Origin: Rhodospirillaceae bacterium
Lineage (GTDB): Bacteria > Pseudomonadota > Alphaproteobacteria > Thalassobaculales > Thalassobaculaceae
DNA: 64,000 bases
NCBI GenBank assembly: GCA_018401495.1
Contig: JAGYJX010000031.1
Coordinates: forward strand, 142,495 to 206,494
Direction of reading: 5' to 3'
Part shown: positions 8,758 through 16,658 of the stretch, in pieces
How the letters are laid out: each line of letters opens with the position of its first letter
Position numbering within the stretch: the first letter of the stretch is position 1
Notes under the pieces: generated by a model
Told to the model about the DNA's origin: nothing
Seen by the model: the letters and a program-made list of their open reading frames with translations, nothing else
Databases searched by the model: none
Program-made: the position numbers and the translations under genes

Positions 8758-9410
8758 GTCAGGCTCTCCGAAGGCGTTGCCGCCGGGCGCAGCGGGATCA
8801 GCTCCTTGAAGTAGAAGTAGCCGCGCACGTAGCGGTCGTTCGCGAAGGCGTAGAACGGGTGCTCGCCGAACTTGCTGTAGCCGAGGGTCTCGTAGAGCCG
8901 GATGGCGGCGCGCTGGGTCTCGCGCACGTCGAGGTTCAGGATCCGGAAGCCGGCGTCGCGGGCGTTGCGCTCGGCGATCTCGACCAGCTGGCGGGCGAGG
9001 CCGTGGCCGCGCGACCAGGGTGCGAGGAAGTTGGTGGTCAGGTTGCAGGCGAAGCCCTGGGCCTCGTTGTTGCGCGGCGGCTTCTGGATCTGGCAGGACC
9101 CGGCGATCACGCCGTCCAGGCGGGCGACGAACAGCATCCGCTCGGGGATCAGCATCACCCCCTTCCAGTACGCCTCCAGGGTGTGGCGCGGCGGCGGCTT
9201 CAGCCACCCGAAGCCGCCGCCGTCGATGATCGCGGCCTCGGCGGCGTCGCACAGATCGTGCAGGTCGTTGGTGTTCAGGGTCTCGGCGCGCTCGACCGTT
9301 GGCACCGGCGGGGCCGGCAGGGGCGGGTTGGCCGAGGCCGTTCCGGACTTGGCCGGTGCCGCCTCGGATGCGGGGGTTGCGGGCGCGTCGTTCTCGGGTC
9401 CGTCGGTCAT
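8754..9410 (-). CDS. GNAT acetyltransferase embedded in the histidine operon
   Basis: A 218-residue protein with a proline/alanine-rich N-terminal tail (about 1-40) followed by a GNAT fold. The acetyl-CoA loop is WSRGHGLARQLVEIAERNA and the C-terminal signature is ETQRAAIRLYETLGYSKFGEHPFYAF. The substrate is unknown. Of two in-frame ATGs (9419 and 9410), 9410 is preferred because it forms an ATGA overlap with the hisH stop. Its own stop overlaps hisA in a GTGA. With overlaps on both sides it is co-translated with histidine enzymes, as seen in some other alphaproteobacteria, but no histidine step needs an acetyltransferase. Confidence 0.85.
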   Translation of the reverse strand: MTDGPENDAPATPASEAAPAKSGTASANPPLPAPPVPTVERAETLNTNDLHDLCDAAEAAIIDGGGFGWLKPPPRHTLEAYWKGVMLIPERMLFVARLDGVIAGSCQIQKPPRNNEAQGFACNLTTNFLAPWSRGHGLARQLVEIAERNARDAGFRILNLDVRETQRAAIRLYETLGYSKFGEHPFYAFANDRYVRGYFYFKELIPLRPAATPSESLT

Positions 9411-10072
9411 GGCCTCCATCCGAGAAAGTTGGCGATCAGGCGCAGCCCGGTGGCCTGGCTCTTCTCCGGGTGGAACTGCGTGCCGATCAGGTTGTCGCGG
9501 CCGACCACGGCGGTCACCGGTCCGCCGTAGTCGACGGTGGCGAGGCGCTGCGCCGGCGTCCGCAGGGTCATGTGGTAGGAGTGGACGAAATAGGCGTGGT
9601 CGCCGTCGGCCAGGCCGGCGAGCACCGGGTGGCCGGCGCCGCCCGGCTCCAGGCGCAGCTCGTTCCAGCCCATGTGCGGGATCTTGCGGGCCCGGCCGTC
9701 GTCCTCCGCGGCCGGCCGCACCAGCTCGACGTCGCCGTCGATCCAGCCCAGGCCCTCCGACGTGACGTGCTCGTAGCCGGTGCCCGCCATCAGCTGCATG
9801 CCGACGCAGATGCCGAGGAACGGCGCGCCGTCGGCGAGCACCCGGCCGCGGATCGCCTCGACCATGCCGTCGACCGCGAACAGGCCGCGCCGGCAGTCGG
9901 CGAAGGCGCCGACGCCCGGCAGCACCACCCGGTCGGCACGGCGCACCACCAGCGGGTCGTCGGTCACCGTGATCGCGGTATCGGCGCCGGATTCCCGGGC
10001 GGCACGCTCAAAGGCGTTGGCGGCCGACCGCAGGTTCCCGGAGCCGTAGTCGATGATGGCGGTGATGCCCAT
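9407..10072 (-). CDS. hisH: Imidazole glycerol phosphate synthase glutaminase subunit HisH
   Basis: Class I glutamine amidotransferase that feeds ammonia to HisF. A 221-residue protein with IIDYGSGN at the N-terminus, the nucleophile elbow PFLGICVGMQL (catalytic Cys about residue 86) and the His-Glu pair in TQFHPEKSQ near the C-terminus. The ATG at 10072 gives the canonical start. Its stop overlaps the GNAT gene by four bases. About 50 bases separate it from hisB upstream. Confidence 0.96.
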   Translation of the reverse strand: MGITAIIDYGSGNLRSAANAFERAARESGADTAITVTDDPLVVRRADRVVLPGVGAFADCRRGLFAVDGMVEAIRGRVLADGAPFLGICVGMQLMAGTGYEHVTSEGLGWIDGDVELVRPAAEDDGRARKIPHMGWNELRLEPGGAGHPVLAGLADGDHAYFVHSYHMTLRTPAQRLATVDYGGPVTAVVGRDNLIGTQFHPEKSQATGLRLIANFLGWRP

Positions 10073-10125
10073 GGTGGTCGCCTGGTTCGTGACCCCGGAC
10101 GCCGGCGGCGGCTCGGGGGCCGGGA

Positions 10126-10725
10126 TCAGTCGGAGCGCAGCGCGCCCTTGGTGGACGGCACGGAATCGGCCTTGCGCGGGTCGATCTCGATCGCCGCGCG
10201 CAGCGCGCGAGCCAGGCCCTTGTAGCAGGTCTCGACGATATGATGGCTGTTCTCGCCCTTCAGGCTGTCGACGTGCAGGGTGGCGCCGGCGGCCTGGGCG
10301 AAGGCGCGGAACCACTCCTTGAACAGCTCGGTGTCCATCTCGCCGAGCTTCTGGGTCGGCATCCGGACGTCCCACGACAGGTACGGCCGGCCCGACAGGT
10401 CGATCGCCACCCGGGTCAGCGCCTCGTCCATGGGCAGCAGGCAGGAACCGTAGCGGGTGATGCCCTTGCGCTCGCCGAGCGCCTTGGCGATCGCGGCGCC
10501 GACCACGTAGCCGCTGTCCTCGGTGGTGTGGTGGCCGTCGATGTGCAGGTCGCCCTCGGCCCGCAGCGTCAGGTCGATCAGCGAGTGCCGCGACAGCTGC
10601 TCCAGCATGTGATCGAGGAAGCCGATGCCGGTGCTGACGTCGTAGACGCCGGTGCCGTCCAGCTCGACGGTGCCGGCGATCCGGGTCTCGGCGGTGTTGC
10701 GCTCGACGGTCGCGGTGCGGCTCAT
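10126..10725 (-). CDS. hisB: Imidazoleglycerol-phosphate dehydratase HisB
   Basis: Manganese enzyme that dehydrates imidazole glycerol phosphate. A 199-residue protein, the normal monofunctional size without a phosphatase domain. Metal-binding motifs are DLHIDGHHTTEDSGY and ENSHHIVETCYKG; FLDHMLEQLSRHS is also typical. The ATG at 10725 is chosen over the one at 10740 because GGAG sits six bases upstream. It is the first gene of the operon hisB-hisH-GNAT-hisA-hisF-hisE-HIT and is divergent from hslV, with about 220 bases between. Confidence 0.96.
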   Translation of the reverse strand: MSRTATVERNTAETRIAGTVELDGTGVYDVSTGIGFLDHMLEQLSRHSLIDLTLRAEGDLHIDGHHTTEDSGYVVGAAIAKALGERKGITRYGSCLLPMDEALTRVAIDLSGRPYLSWDVRMPTQKLGEMDTELFKEWFRAFAQAAGATLHVDSLKGENSHHIVETCYKGLARALRAAIEIDPRKADSVPSTKGALRSD

Positions 10726-10753
10726 GCGGGTCTCCTGCACGCCGGTCTCCCAA

Positions 10754-10780
10754 GGGCGTTCCCCTACTGGGGGCGTTCCC
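10754..10780. repeat. Direct repeat GGGCGTTCCC upstream of hisB
   Basis: GGGCGTTCCC occurs at 10754-10763 and again at 10771-10780, 17 bases apart and 29-55 bases before the hisB start codon. Same-face spacing would suit an operator, but this is only a positional argument. Confidence 0.35.
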
Positions 10781-10892
10781 GCCGGGAAAAAGTCGGCGGA
10801 CGTTTACCAGTGTCGGGCCGGCGGCGGAAGGGGTGTGGGACGGGCTCGGCGCCACCGGCCGAGCGCCGGCTCTGGGGCGCGACTCCAGCGCG

Positions 10893-10920
10893 CTTGATCC
10901 CCGGCGCCCGATCCTTACAT
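10893..10920 (+). promoter_or_regulatory. Candidate hslVU promoter
   Basis: CTTGAT (10893-10898) and TTACAT (10915-10920) are 16 bases apart and end 27 bases before the hslV ATG. The CTTGA core resembles the -35 of heat-shock sigma-32 promoters, fitting a protease operon that is heat-induced in many bacteria. Assignment to RpoH rather than the housekeeping factor is not certain. Confidence 0.4.
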
Positions 10921-10947
10921 TCGGCGGACGCTTTCGAAGGGCCCACG

Positions 10948-11508
10948 ATGACCGATTCCCCCGATTCCCGCCACGCCGCGTCCTGGCACGGCACCACCAT
11001 CCTGTCGGTGCGCAAGGACGGCCGCGTGGTGGTCGCCGGCGACGGCCAGGTGACCTTCGGCAACACCGTGATCAAGGCCGGCGCCCGCAAGGTGCGGCGG
11101 CTGGCCGGCGGCCAGGTGATTGCCGGCTTCGCCGGCGCCACCGCCGACGCCTTCACGCTGTTCGAGCGCCTGGAGGCCAAGCTGGAGCAGCATCCGGGGC
11201 AGCTGATGCGGTCCTGCGTCGAGCTCGCCAAGGACTGGCGCACCGATCGCTACCTGCGCCGGCTGGAGGCGATGATGGCGGTGGTCGACCCCGGCGTCTC
11301 GCTGATCCTGTCCGGCAACGGCGACGTGCTGGAGCCGGAGGACGGGCTGATCGGGATCGGCTCGGGCGGTGCCTATGCCCTGTCGGCCGCCCGCGCCCTC
11401 GCCGACCGCCCGGACATGGACGCCGAGGCGATCGCCCGGCGCGCCATGGCGATCGCCGCCGAGATCTGCATCTACACGAACGACCGCGTCACCCTCGAAT
11501 CCCTCTGA
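10948..11508 (+). CDS. hslV: ATP-dependent protease peptidase subunit HslV
   Basis: Proteolytic subunit of the HslUV (ClpYQ) protease, a threonine peptidase forming a double hexamer capped by HslU. A 186-residue protein; the nucleophile is expected to be Thr16 in HGTTILSVRKDG after removal of a 15-residue propeptide, a longer leader than in E. coli. VAGDGQVTFG and GSGGAYALSAARAL are family signatures. ATG at 10948. The gene is followed 19 bases later by hslU. Confidence 0.97.
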   Translation: MTDSPDSRHAASWHGTTILSVRKDGRVVVAGDGQVTFGNTVIKAGARKVRRLAGGQVIAGFAGATADAFTLFERLEAKLEQHPGQLMRSCVELAKDWRTDRYLRRLEAMMAVVDPGVSLILSGNGDVLEPEDGLIGIGSGGAYALSAARALADRPDMDAEAIARRAMAIAAEICIYTNDRVTLESL

Positions 11509-11527
11509 TTATGATTGCGGAATCCCC

Positions 11528-12838
11528 ATGACCGCCTTTTCGCCCCGCGAGATCGTCTCCGAGCTGGACCGCTTCATCATCGGCCAGAAGGACGCCAAGC
11601 GCGCGGTTGCCATCGCGCTTCGCAACCGCTGGCGGCGACGCCAGCTGCCCGAGGCGCTGCGCCAGGAGATCCTGCCGAAGAACATCCTGATGATCGGTCC
11701 GACCGGGGTCGGCAAGACCGAGATCGCCCGCCGTCTGGCGCGCCTGGCGGAGGCGCCGTTCCTGAAGGTCGAGGCGACCAAGTTCACCGAGGTCGGGTAT
11801 GTCGGCCGGGACGTCGAGTCGATCATCCGCGATCTCCTGGAGGTCGCGATCGGCATGACCCGCGAACGCATGCGCCGCGAAGTGCACGCCAAGGCCGAGC
11901 TGGCCGCCGAGGAACGCGTGATCGACGCCCTGGTCGGCGCCAACGCCAGCGCCGAGACCCGGCAGAAGTTCCGCAAGATGCTGCGCGAGGGCACCCTCGC
12001 CGAACGCGAGATCGAGGTCGAGTTGAGCGGCGGCGGGTCGCAGGGCATGCCGACCTTCGAGATCCCGGGCATGCCGGGCGCCCAGATGGGGATGGTCGAC
12101 CTCGGCGACGTGTTCGGCAAGGCGTTCGGCGGCCAGAAGCGCAAGCGCCGGATGTCGGTCGCCGATTCCTACGACCTGCTGGTCAAGGAGGAGGCCGACA
12201 AGCTGCTGGACCAGGAACTGGTGACCCGCAACGCCATCGAGACCGTCGAGCAGAACGGCATCGTGTTCCTGGACGAGATCGACAAGATCGCCCGCACCGA
12301 GGAGCGCCGCGGCGGCGACGTCAGCCGCGAGGGCGTGCAGCGCGACCTTCTGCCGCTGATCGAGGGCACGACGGTCGCCACCAAGCACGGACCGGTGAAG
12401 ACCGACTTCGTGCTGTTCATCGCGTCCGGCGCGTTCCACCTCGCCAAGCCGTCCGACCTGCTGCCGGAGCTGCAGGGCCGGCTGCCGATCCGGGTCGAGC
12501 TGCAGGCGCTGACCCGCGACGATTTCCGCCGCATCCTGACCGAGCCGGAGGCGAGCCTGGTCACCCAGTACATCGCCCTGCTGGGGACCGAGGGGGTGAC
12601 GCTGAGCTTCGCCGAGGACGCCGTCGACGCGCTCGCCGACATGGCGGTGGAGATCAACCGGTCGGTCGAGAACATCGGTGCCCGGCGGTTGCACACCGTC
12701 CTGGAGAAGCTGCTGGAGGAGATCAGCTTCACCGCCTCCGACCGTGCCGGCGAGACCATCGTCATCGACGCCGAGCTGGTGCGCGAGCGGGTCGGAAAGC
12801 TGGCCAAGGACGCCGATCTCAGCCGCTTCATCCTCTGA
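11528..12838 (+). CDS. hslU: ATP-dependent protease ATPase subunit HslU
   Basis: AAA+ unfoldase partner of HslV. A 436-residue protein with REIVSELDRFIIGQ at the N-terminus, Walker A GPTGVGKTE (about residues 58-66), GYVGRDVE pore loop, the I-domain (about 110-245), Walker B IVFLDEIDKI, sensor 2 region GARRLHTVLEKLLEE and the conserved C-terminal DLSRFIL that docks into HslV. The frame is intact. A hairpin lies 16 bases after the stop. Confidence 0.98.
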   Translation: MTAFSPREIVSELDRFIIGQKDAKRAVAIALRNRWRRRQLPEALRQEILPKNILMIGPTGVGKTEIARRLARLAEAPFLKVEATKFTEVGYVGRDVESIIRDLLEVAIGMTRERMRREVHAKAELAAEERVIDALVGANASAETRQKFRKMLREGTLAEREIEVELSGGGSQGMPTFEIPGMPGAQMGMVDLGDVFGKAFGGQKRKRRMSVADSYDLLVKEEADKLLDQELVTRNAIETVEQNGIVFLDEIDKIARTEERRGGDVSREGVQRDLLPLIEGTTVATKHGPVKTDFVLFIASGAFHLAKPSDLLPELQGRLPIRVELQALTRDDFRRILTEPEASLVTQYIALLGTEGVTLSFAEDAVDALADMAVEINRSVENIGARRLHTVLEKLLEEISFTASDRAGETIVIDAELVRERVGKLAKDADLSRFIL

Positions 12839-12854
12839 CGGCCGGACCGGATGG

Positions 12855-12875
12855 CGATGCGCCGCGGGCGCATCG
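12855..12875 (+). terminator. Hairpin after hslU
   Basis: CGATGCGCC (12855-12863), loop GCG, GGCGCATCG (12867-12875): a perfect 9-bp stem 17 bases after the hslU stop. No T-run follows, so termination would be weak or Rho-assisted; it may instead be a 3-prime stabilising stem. Confidence 0.45.
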
Positions 12876-12940
12876 ACGGGGTGGCTGCCGGCGGCCTATG
12901 ATCCGCCGCCGTCGCATCATCCGCAGGACCGTGCCGAGCC

Positions 12941-14032
12941 ATGACGTTGCGCCATACTCCGGTTCGCCCGACCGACACCCGGGCGACCCACAACTTCGAC
13001 TCGCTGCGGCTGACCGCGGCCTCGGACCCCGGGAACGGCGCGCTCTACATTTCCCTGCTTGCCCACCACTACGGCGCGATCGCGTCCGAGCGCCTGCTGC
13101 CGATGACCGGCTGGGCGCGCGCGCTGCTCGGCGACACCGCCGACGTGCGTCGGTTCGCGGGCATCTTCGCGCGGATCGTGCGCGCCCACGCGGAGGTTAA
13201 GGCAGCGCTCGGGGCACCGGCGCCGCTTCACACCATCCGGATCCGCGATCGTGACATTCATTTCGTGATCGATCCCGCCGCGGTCCGGTTCATGAAGCTC
13301 AACCTGGTGGCGCAGTGGCCCTACGAGGCGGGGGTGATGCGCTACATGCTGGCGCGGATCGACCCGGACGACGTGTTCGCGGATGTCGGCGCGCACGCCG
13401 GCTATTTCTCGCTGATCGCCAGCTCCCTCGGGGCGGTGGCCTACGCCATCGAGCCGCAGCGCGACCTGATCCGGGTGATCGAGCGCAACGCCGTGATCAA
13501 CGGGGCAGAGCGGTTGCACGCCCTGCCGCTGGCGGTCTCCGACCGCAACGGCATGACCAGCATGTTGCGGCTCGGCGGGTCGCCCGGCATGCAGATGCAC
13601 GGCGAGCGTCTCGGCAACACCCAGCCGACCCCGCAGAACCGCCACGTCGACTGGATTCCGACGGTGCGGCTCGACAGCCTGTTCGGGGAAGATCTGGTGC
13701 GGCCGCGGTTCGTGAAGATCGACGTCGAGGGGCTGGAGATGCGGGCGCTGGCTGGCGCCACCCGGCTGATCGACGCCAACGCGACCGCGTTCATCGTCGA
13801 GCTGCACCCGCATCTGGTGGCCGACTTCGGCGGCAATCTCGAGGATCTCGGCCGCGTGTTCGAGGGTCCGCGCTGGCGCACGGTCGACGTGTCAGTCGAC
13901 CCGCCGGTGCCGATCGCGCTCGCCGACGGTCTCGCCCGGGCGATCCGAGGCACCAAGGAGGAGGACGGCCGCGTCACCTTGGCAATCGAGCCGTCGGCGT
14001 GGCCCCCGGGTCCCTGGCGAGCCATGCCATAG
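12941..14032 (+). CDS. FkbM family methyltransferase
   Basis: A 363-residue SAM-dependent methyltransferase of the FkbM family (PF05050). The SAM-binding motif I is VFADVGAHAGYFSLIASSLGA (about residues 145-165), followed by AIEPQRDLIRVIERN, and the late motif is FVKIDVEGLEMRALAGATRLI. About 110 residues of N-terminal extension precede the domain. Such enzymes modify sugars, lipids or secondary metabolites; the substrate here cannot be told. The ATG at 12941 sits about 40 bases after a TATGAT -10-like box (12897-12902) with no clear -35. The gene faces the DUF2244 gene tail to tail. Confidence 0.85.
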   Translation: MTLRHTPVRPTDTRATHNFDSLRLTAASDPGNGALYISLLAHHYGAIASERLLPMTGWARALLGDTADVRRFAGIFARIVRAHAEVKAALGAPAPLHTIRIRDRDIHFVIDPAAVRFMKLNLVAQWPYEAGVMRYMLARIDPDDVFADVGAHAGYFSLIASSLGAVAYAIEPQRDLIRVIERNAVINGAERLHALPLAVSDRNGMTSMLRLGGSPGMQMHGERLGNTQPTPQNRHVDWIPTVRLDSLFGEDLVRPRFVKIDVEGLEMRALAGATRLIDANATAFIVELHPHLVADFGGNLEDLGRVFEGPRWRTVDVSVDPPVPIALADGLARAIRGTKEEDGRVTLAIEPSAWPPGPWRAMP

Positions 14033-14074
14033 CGCCGCCCCCGGCGGCATGGCGCGGCGGGGGCCTTCCTGGCG

Positions 14075-14635
14075 TCAGACCGCTGGGCCGGTGGCCTCAC
14101 CGCCCGAGGCGGTCGGCCGGCGGGCTTCGGCGAGCGCCCGGCGCAAGGCCCGCGCCAGGTCGAGCTTCTCCTCCGGCGTCAGGAAGCCGCCGATCTCCAG
14201 CCGGCGACCATGCGACCGCAGGGTCAGACGGCTGTGGCGGCGTGGCGGGTCGTCCATGTCGACGGCCAGCCAGTAAGGCTGGAAGCTGATCCGCCGGCCG
14301 CGTCCGCGCGGGTCGACCTTGGTCACCTCCAGCGCGGCGGGCGTCAGCCGCACCGTCTCATAGGCCCTCGCCGCCCGGTAGTTGAGCCGGAACGCCAGGT
14401 ACACGACGAGCACGTCGATGCCGAGGAATCCGACCACCGGCCAGGCGCCGCTCAGGAAGAACCCCAGCCCGACCGCGAACGAGCAGCCGCACAGCACCGC
14501 CATCAGAACCAGGAAACCCGTCGGGCCGAGGCTGCGGTGCGGGTAGACCACGAGGTCGAGCAGCGGCGGCTGCTGCTCGGCGGGCGTCGACGCCTCGGAT
14601 CGGGCACCGGGCGGGGAGGCGATCGGGTCGCTCAT
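14075..14635 (-). CDS. DUF2244 membrane protein
   Basis: A 186-residue protein with two adjacent TM helices (about residues 41-83: GFLVLMAVLCGCSFAVG and VVGFLGIDVLVVYLAF) followed by a soluble domain with RAYETVRLTP, the pattern of DUF2244 integral membrane proteins. The family has no known function and is widespread in alphaproteobacteria beside nth, as here. It is transcribed away from nth; a strong inverted repeat lies between the two. Confidence 0.8.
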   Translation of the reverse strand: MSDPIASPPGARSEASTPAEQQPPLLDLVVYPHRSLGPTGFLVLMAVLCGCSFAVGLGFFLSGAWPVVGFLGIDVLVVYLAFRLNYRAARAYETVRLTPAALEVTKVDPRGRGRRISFQPYWLAVDMDDPPRRHSRLTLRSHGRRLEIGGFLTPEEKLDLARALRRALAEARRPTASGGEATGPAV

Positions 14636-14652
14636 GCCGAAGATATGCGCTC

Positions 14653-14726
14653 GCCGGGGTCGCCGGTCAAAGGCGCTGCGCGGGACGCGGGGTCGCCGAT
14701 CCGGAGCTTTGACCGGCGACCCCGGC
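14653..14726. repeat. Perfect 20-bp inverted repeat between DUF2244 and nth
   Basis: GCCGGGGTCGCCGGTCAAAG (14653-14672) and its exact reverse complement (14707-14726) flank a 34-base loop that itself holds a partial copy of the arm (GGGGTCGCCGATC, 14689-14701). It fills the divergent promoter region. In RNA from nth it would form a very stable hairpin about 60 bases before the start; in DNA it could extrude or bind a dimeric regulator. Confidence 0.7.
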
Positions 14727-14783
14727 TTTCCTACTCTCCGCCTGGGGGGCGGCACCGGCGCCTCGACCATCGGAGCAGTCGCC

Positions 14784-15437
14784 GTGACCCGTCGCATGAC
14801 CAACGCCGCGGTCGAGGGCTTCTTCGCCGCCCTCGAAGCCGCCAATCCGGAGCCGCAGGGCGAGCTCGAATGGAGCAGCCCCTTCACCCTGCTGGTGGCG
14901 GTGGTGTTGTCGGCGCAGGCGACCGACGTCGGTGTCAACAAGGCGACCCGCAAGCTGTTCGCGGTGGCCGATACGCCGCAGGCGATGGTGGCGCTCGGCG
15001 AGGAGGGGGTGCGGGAGCGCATCAGGACGATCGGGCTGTTCAACGCCAAGGCCAAGAACGTTATCGCGCTCTCGGCGAAGCTGATCGCCGAGCATGGCGG
15101 CGAGGTGCCGCGCGACCGGGCGGCCCTCGAGGCGCTGCCGGGGGTCGGGCGCAAGACCGCCAACGTCGTGCTGAACATCGCTTTCGGGGAATCGACGATC
15201 GCCGTCGACACGCATTTGTTCCGGGTGGCCAACAGGACCGGGCTCGCCGCCGGCAAGACGCCGCTGGCGGTTGAACTGGCGCTCCTGAAGCGGGTGCCGC
15301 CGCGCTATCTGCGCCACGCCCACCACTGGTTGATCCTGCACGGGCGCTACGTCTGCAAGGCCCGCAAGCCGGACTGCCCGCGCTGCGTCGCCCGCGCGTA
15401 CTGCAATTTCGCCGTCAAGTCGCCGCCGCCGGCGTGA
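14784..15437 (+). CDS. nth: Endonuclease III
   Basis: Bifunctional DNA glycosylase/AP lyase for oxidised pyrimidines in base excision repair. A 217-residue protein with the helix-hairpin-helix LPGVGRKTANVVL carrying the catalytic Lys, the catalytic Asp in AVDTHLFRV, and the C-terminal 4Fe-4S cluster cysteines C-x6-C-x2-C-x5-C (CKARKPDCPRCVARAYC). GTG at 14784 is the likely start, with an ATG four codons later as an alternative; longer in-frame versions would run through the inverted repeat. Confidence 0.96.
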   Translation: MTRRMTNAAVEGFFAALEAANPEPQGELEWSSPFTLLVAVVLSAQATDVGVNKATRKLFAVADTPQAMVALGEEGVRERIRTIGLFNAKAKNVIALSAKLIAEHGGEVPRDRAALEALPGVGRKTANVVLNIAFGESTIAVDTHLFRVANRTGLAAGKTPLAVELALLKRVPPRYLRHAHHWLILHGRYVCKARKPDCPRCVARAYCNFAVKSPPPA

Positions 15438-15453
15438 GCCGGCCGGCGGTGCG

Positions 15454-15894
15454 TCAGCTCGTCACCGCGTCGCGCCGACGCAACAGCAGATCGCCGAAGC
15501 AATCCGCCGCTTCGGCGGCGCTGGCCAGCCGGACGCCGCGCACCTCGTAGTGCACGAGGCGCGGCCCCTCGGCCGCCGGGTACCAGAACAGGTCCATGAC
15601 GCACGCTCCGGCGTGGAACTGCCAGATCGTCGCGCCGCCCTCGCGGCGGACATAGTGCGGCATGCCGATCAGTCGCGTGACCGCCTCGGGCTGAAGGTCG
15701 CGCAGGCGATCGGGGTCTCGCTCGTCAGCGCTCGGCGCGTTGGCCGGCTGGATCGTGGCGTCGGCCGACGCGGCTGAGGGCGACCCCGCGCTGGCCCGGG
15801 AGGACTCGAGAGTCCCCGGGCCGGACGCGGTCGCACAGCCGCCGAGAGCCAGCGCCAGCAAACCAGCCGACAGCGCGCCGAGCGATCGGGTCAT
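15454..15894 (-). CDS. Small outer-membrane-type lipoprotein
   Basis: A 146-residue protein with a lipoprotein signal ending in LALGGC (Cys20), a serine/alanine-rich linker, then a compact domain (about residues 65-146) with LIGMPHYVRREGGATIWQF and a pair of cysteines (ACVMDLFWY, AADCFGD) that could form a disulfide. The domain resembles small SmpA/OmlA-like lipoprotein folds, but this is not certain. The start overlaps the bactofilin stop in an ATGA, so the two proteins are coupled and may act together at the envelope. Confidence 0.75.
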   Translation of the reverse strand: MTRSLGALSAGLLALALGGCATASGPGTLESSRASAGSPSAASADATIQPANAPSADERDPDRLRDLQPEAVTRLIGMPHYVRREGGATIWQFHAGACVMDLFWYPAAEGPRLVHYEVRGVRLASAAEAADCFGDLLLRRRDAVTS

Positions 15895-16577
15895 TCGGTC
15901 CCCGTTTCCTTGAGGTCCTTCACGTCCTTCACGTCCTTGATCTCGCCGATCGGCTCGTCGAGCGGAGCGGTATCGCCGCGGATCGATCCGCCGAGTTCAA
16001 CCTCGAGCTGGCCGAAGCGGACCGTGCCGATGATCCGTCCGGTGCTCTTCACGGTCAGCTTCTCGCGCGCCGTCAGAGTGCCCTCGAACAGGCCGGCGAT
16101 CACCGCCTCCTCGATCTGGACCTTGCCCCGGAACGTGCCGGTGTCGGTCACCTCGAGCACCTGGCTCTGCTCAAGCGTCGCCTCGACCGTGCCTTCGACG
16201 ACCAGCACGTCGCACGCGGTGATCTCGCCGGACAGCGAGATGTCGCGACCGACCAGCAGCCGCTTGCTCTCGATGCTGTTGCGCGCCATCGGACGCCGGG
16301 ACTGCGAGCCGGCGAGGTTGTCCACCGCCGCGCGGCGCGGAATCTCGGGCACGTAGGCGCCGCTTTGCGGCTTGGAGGAGGGTTGGGTCGACATATCGGG
16401 GCCTTTCGCGTTGTCCGGTGAGGGCTTTTCCGGTGTTCCGTCGGTTTTCGACTGAGGGTTGTCGGTTACCAGGGTCGGCCCCTTGGCATCCGGCGTCGGC
16501 TGGCCGGTCTTCCAGCCGCTGGCGGGCGACGGTTCGTTTCGCGGTGCGGTTTCAAAGGGTTTACGGCGCCCGAACAT
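15891..16577 (-). CDS. Bactofilin (polymer-forming cytoskeletal protein)
   Basis: A 228-residue protein with a disordered proline/serine-rich N-terminus (1-100) and a bactofilin core (about 103-205), recognised by LLVGRDISLSGEITACDVLVVEGTVEA and TVRFGQLEVELGGSIRGD, the right-handed beta-helix of the family. The tail holds KDVKDVKD repeats. Bactofilins assemble membrane-associated filaments that place cell-wall enzymes. AAAGGAG six bases before ATG 16577 fixes the start. The gene is coupled to the lipoprotein at its 3-prime end. Confidence 0.9.
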   Translation of the reverse strand: MFGRRKPFETAPRNEPSPASGWKTGQPTPDAKGPTLVTDNPQSKTDGTPEKPSPDNAKGPDMSTQPSSKPQSGAYVPEIPRRAAVDNLAGSQSRRPMARNSIESKRLLVGRDISLSGEITACDVLVVEGTVEATLEQSQVLEVTDTGTFRGKVQIEEAVIAGLFEGTLTAREKLTVKSTGRIIGTVRFGQLEVELGGSIRGDTAPLDEPIGEIKDVKDVKDLKETGTE

Positions 16578-16626
16578 AGTTTATCTCCTTTAGAAACCCG
16601 CCGCCCTAACCACCTGGGACATCACT

Positions 16627-16654
16627 ATTATCCTTGAACGGTGCCAAACCGCAA
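16627..16654 (-). promoter_or_regulatory. Candidate bactofilin promoter
   Basis: On the minus strand TTGCGG (16649-16654) and GATAAT (16627-16632) are 16 bases apart, about 50 bases before the bactofilin ATG. It is one of the better promoter matches in the window. Confidence 0.5.
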
Positions 16655-16658
16655 CAGG

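Noticed and set aside
14033..14074. Terminator between FkbM and DUF2244 genes
   Set aside because: G/C runs can pair over only about six bases and there is no T-run; too weak to call.
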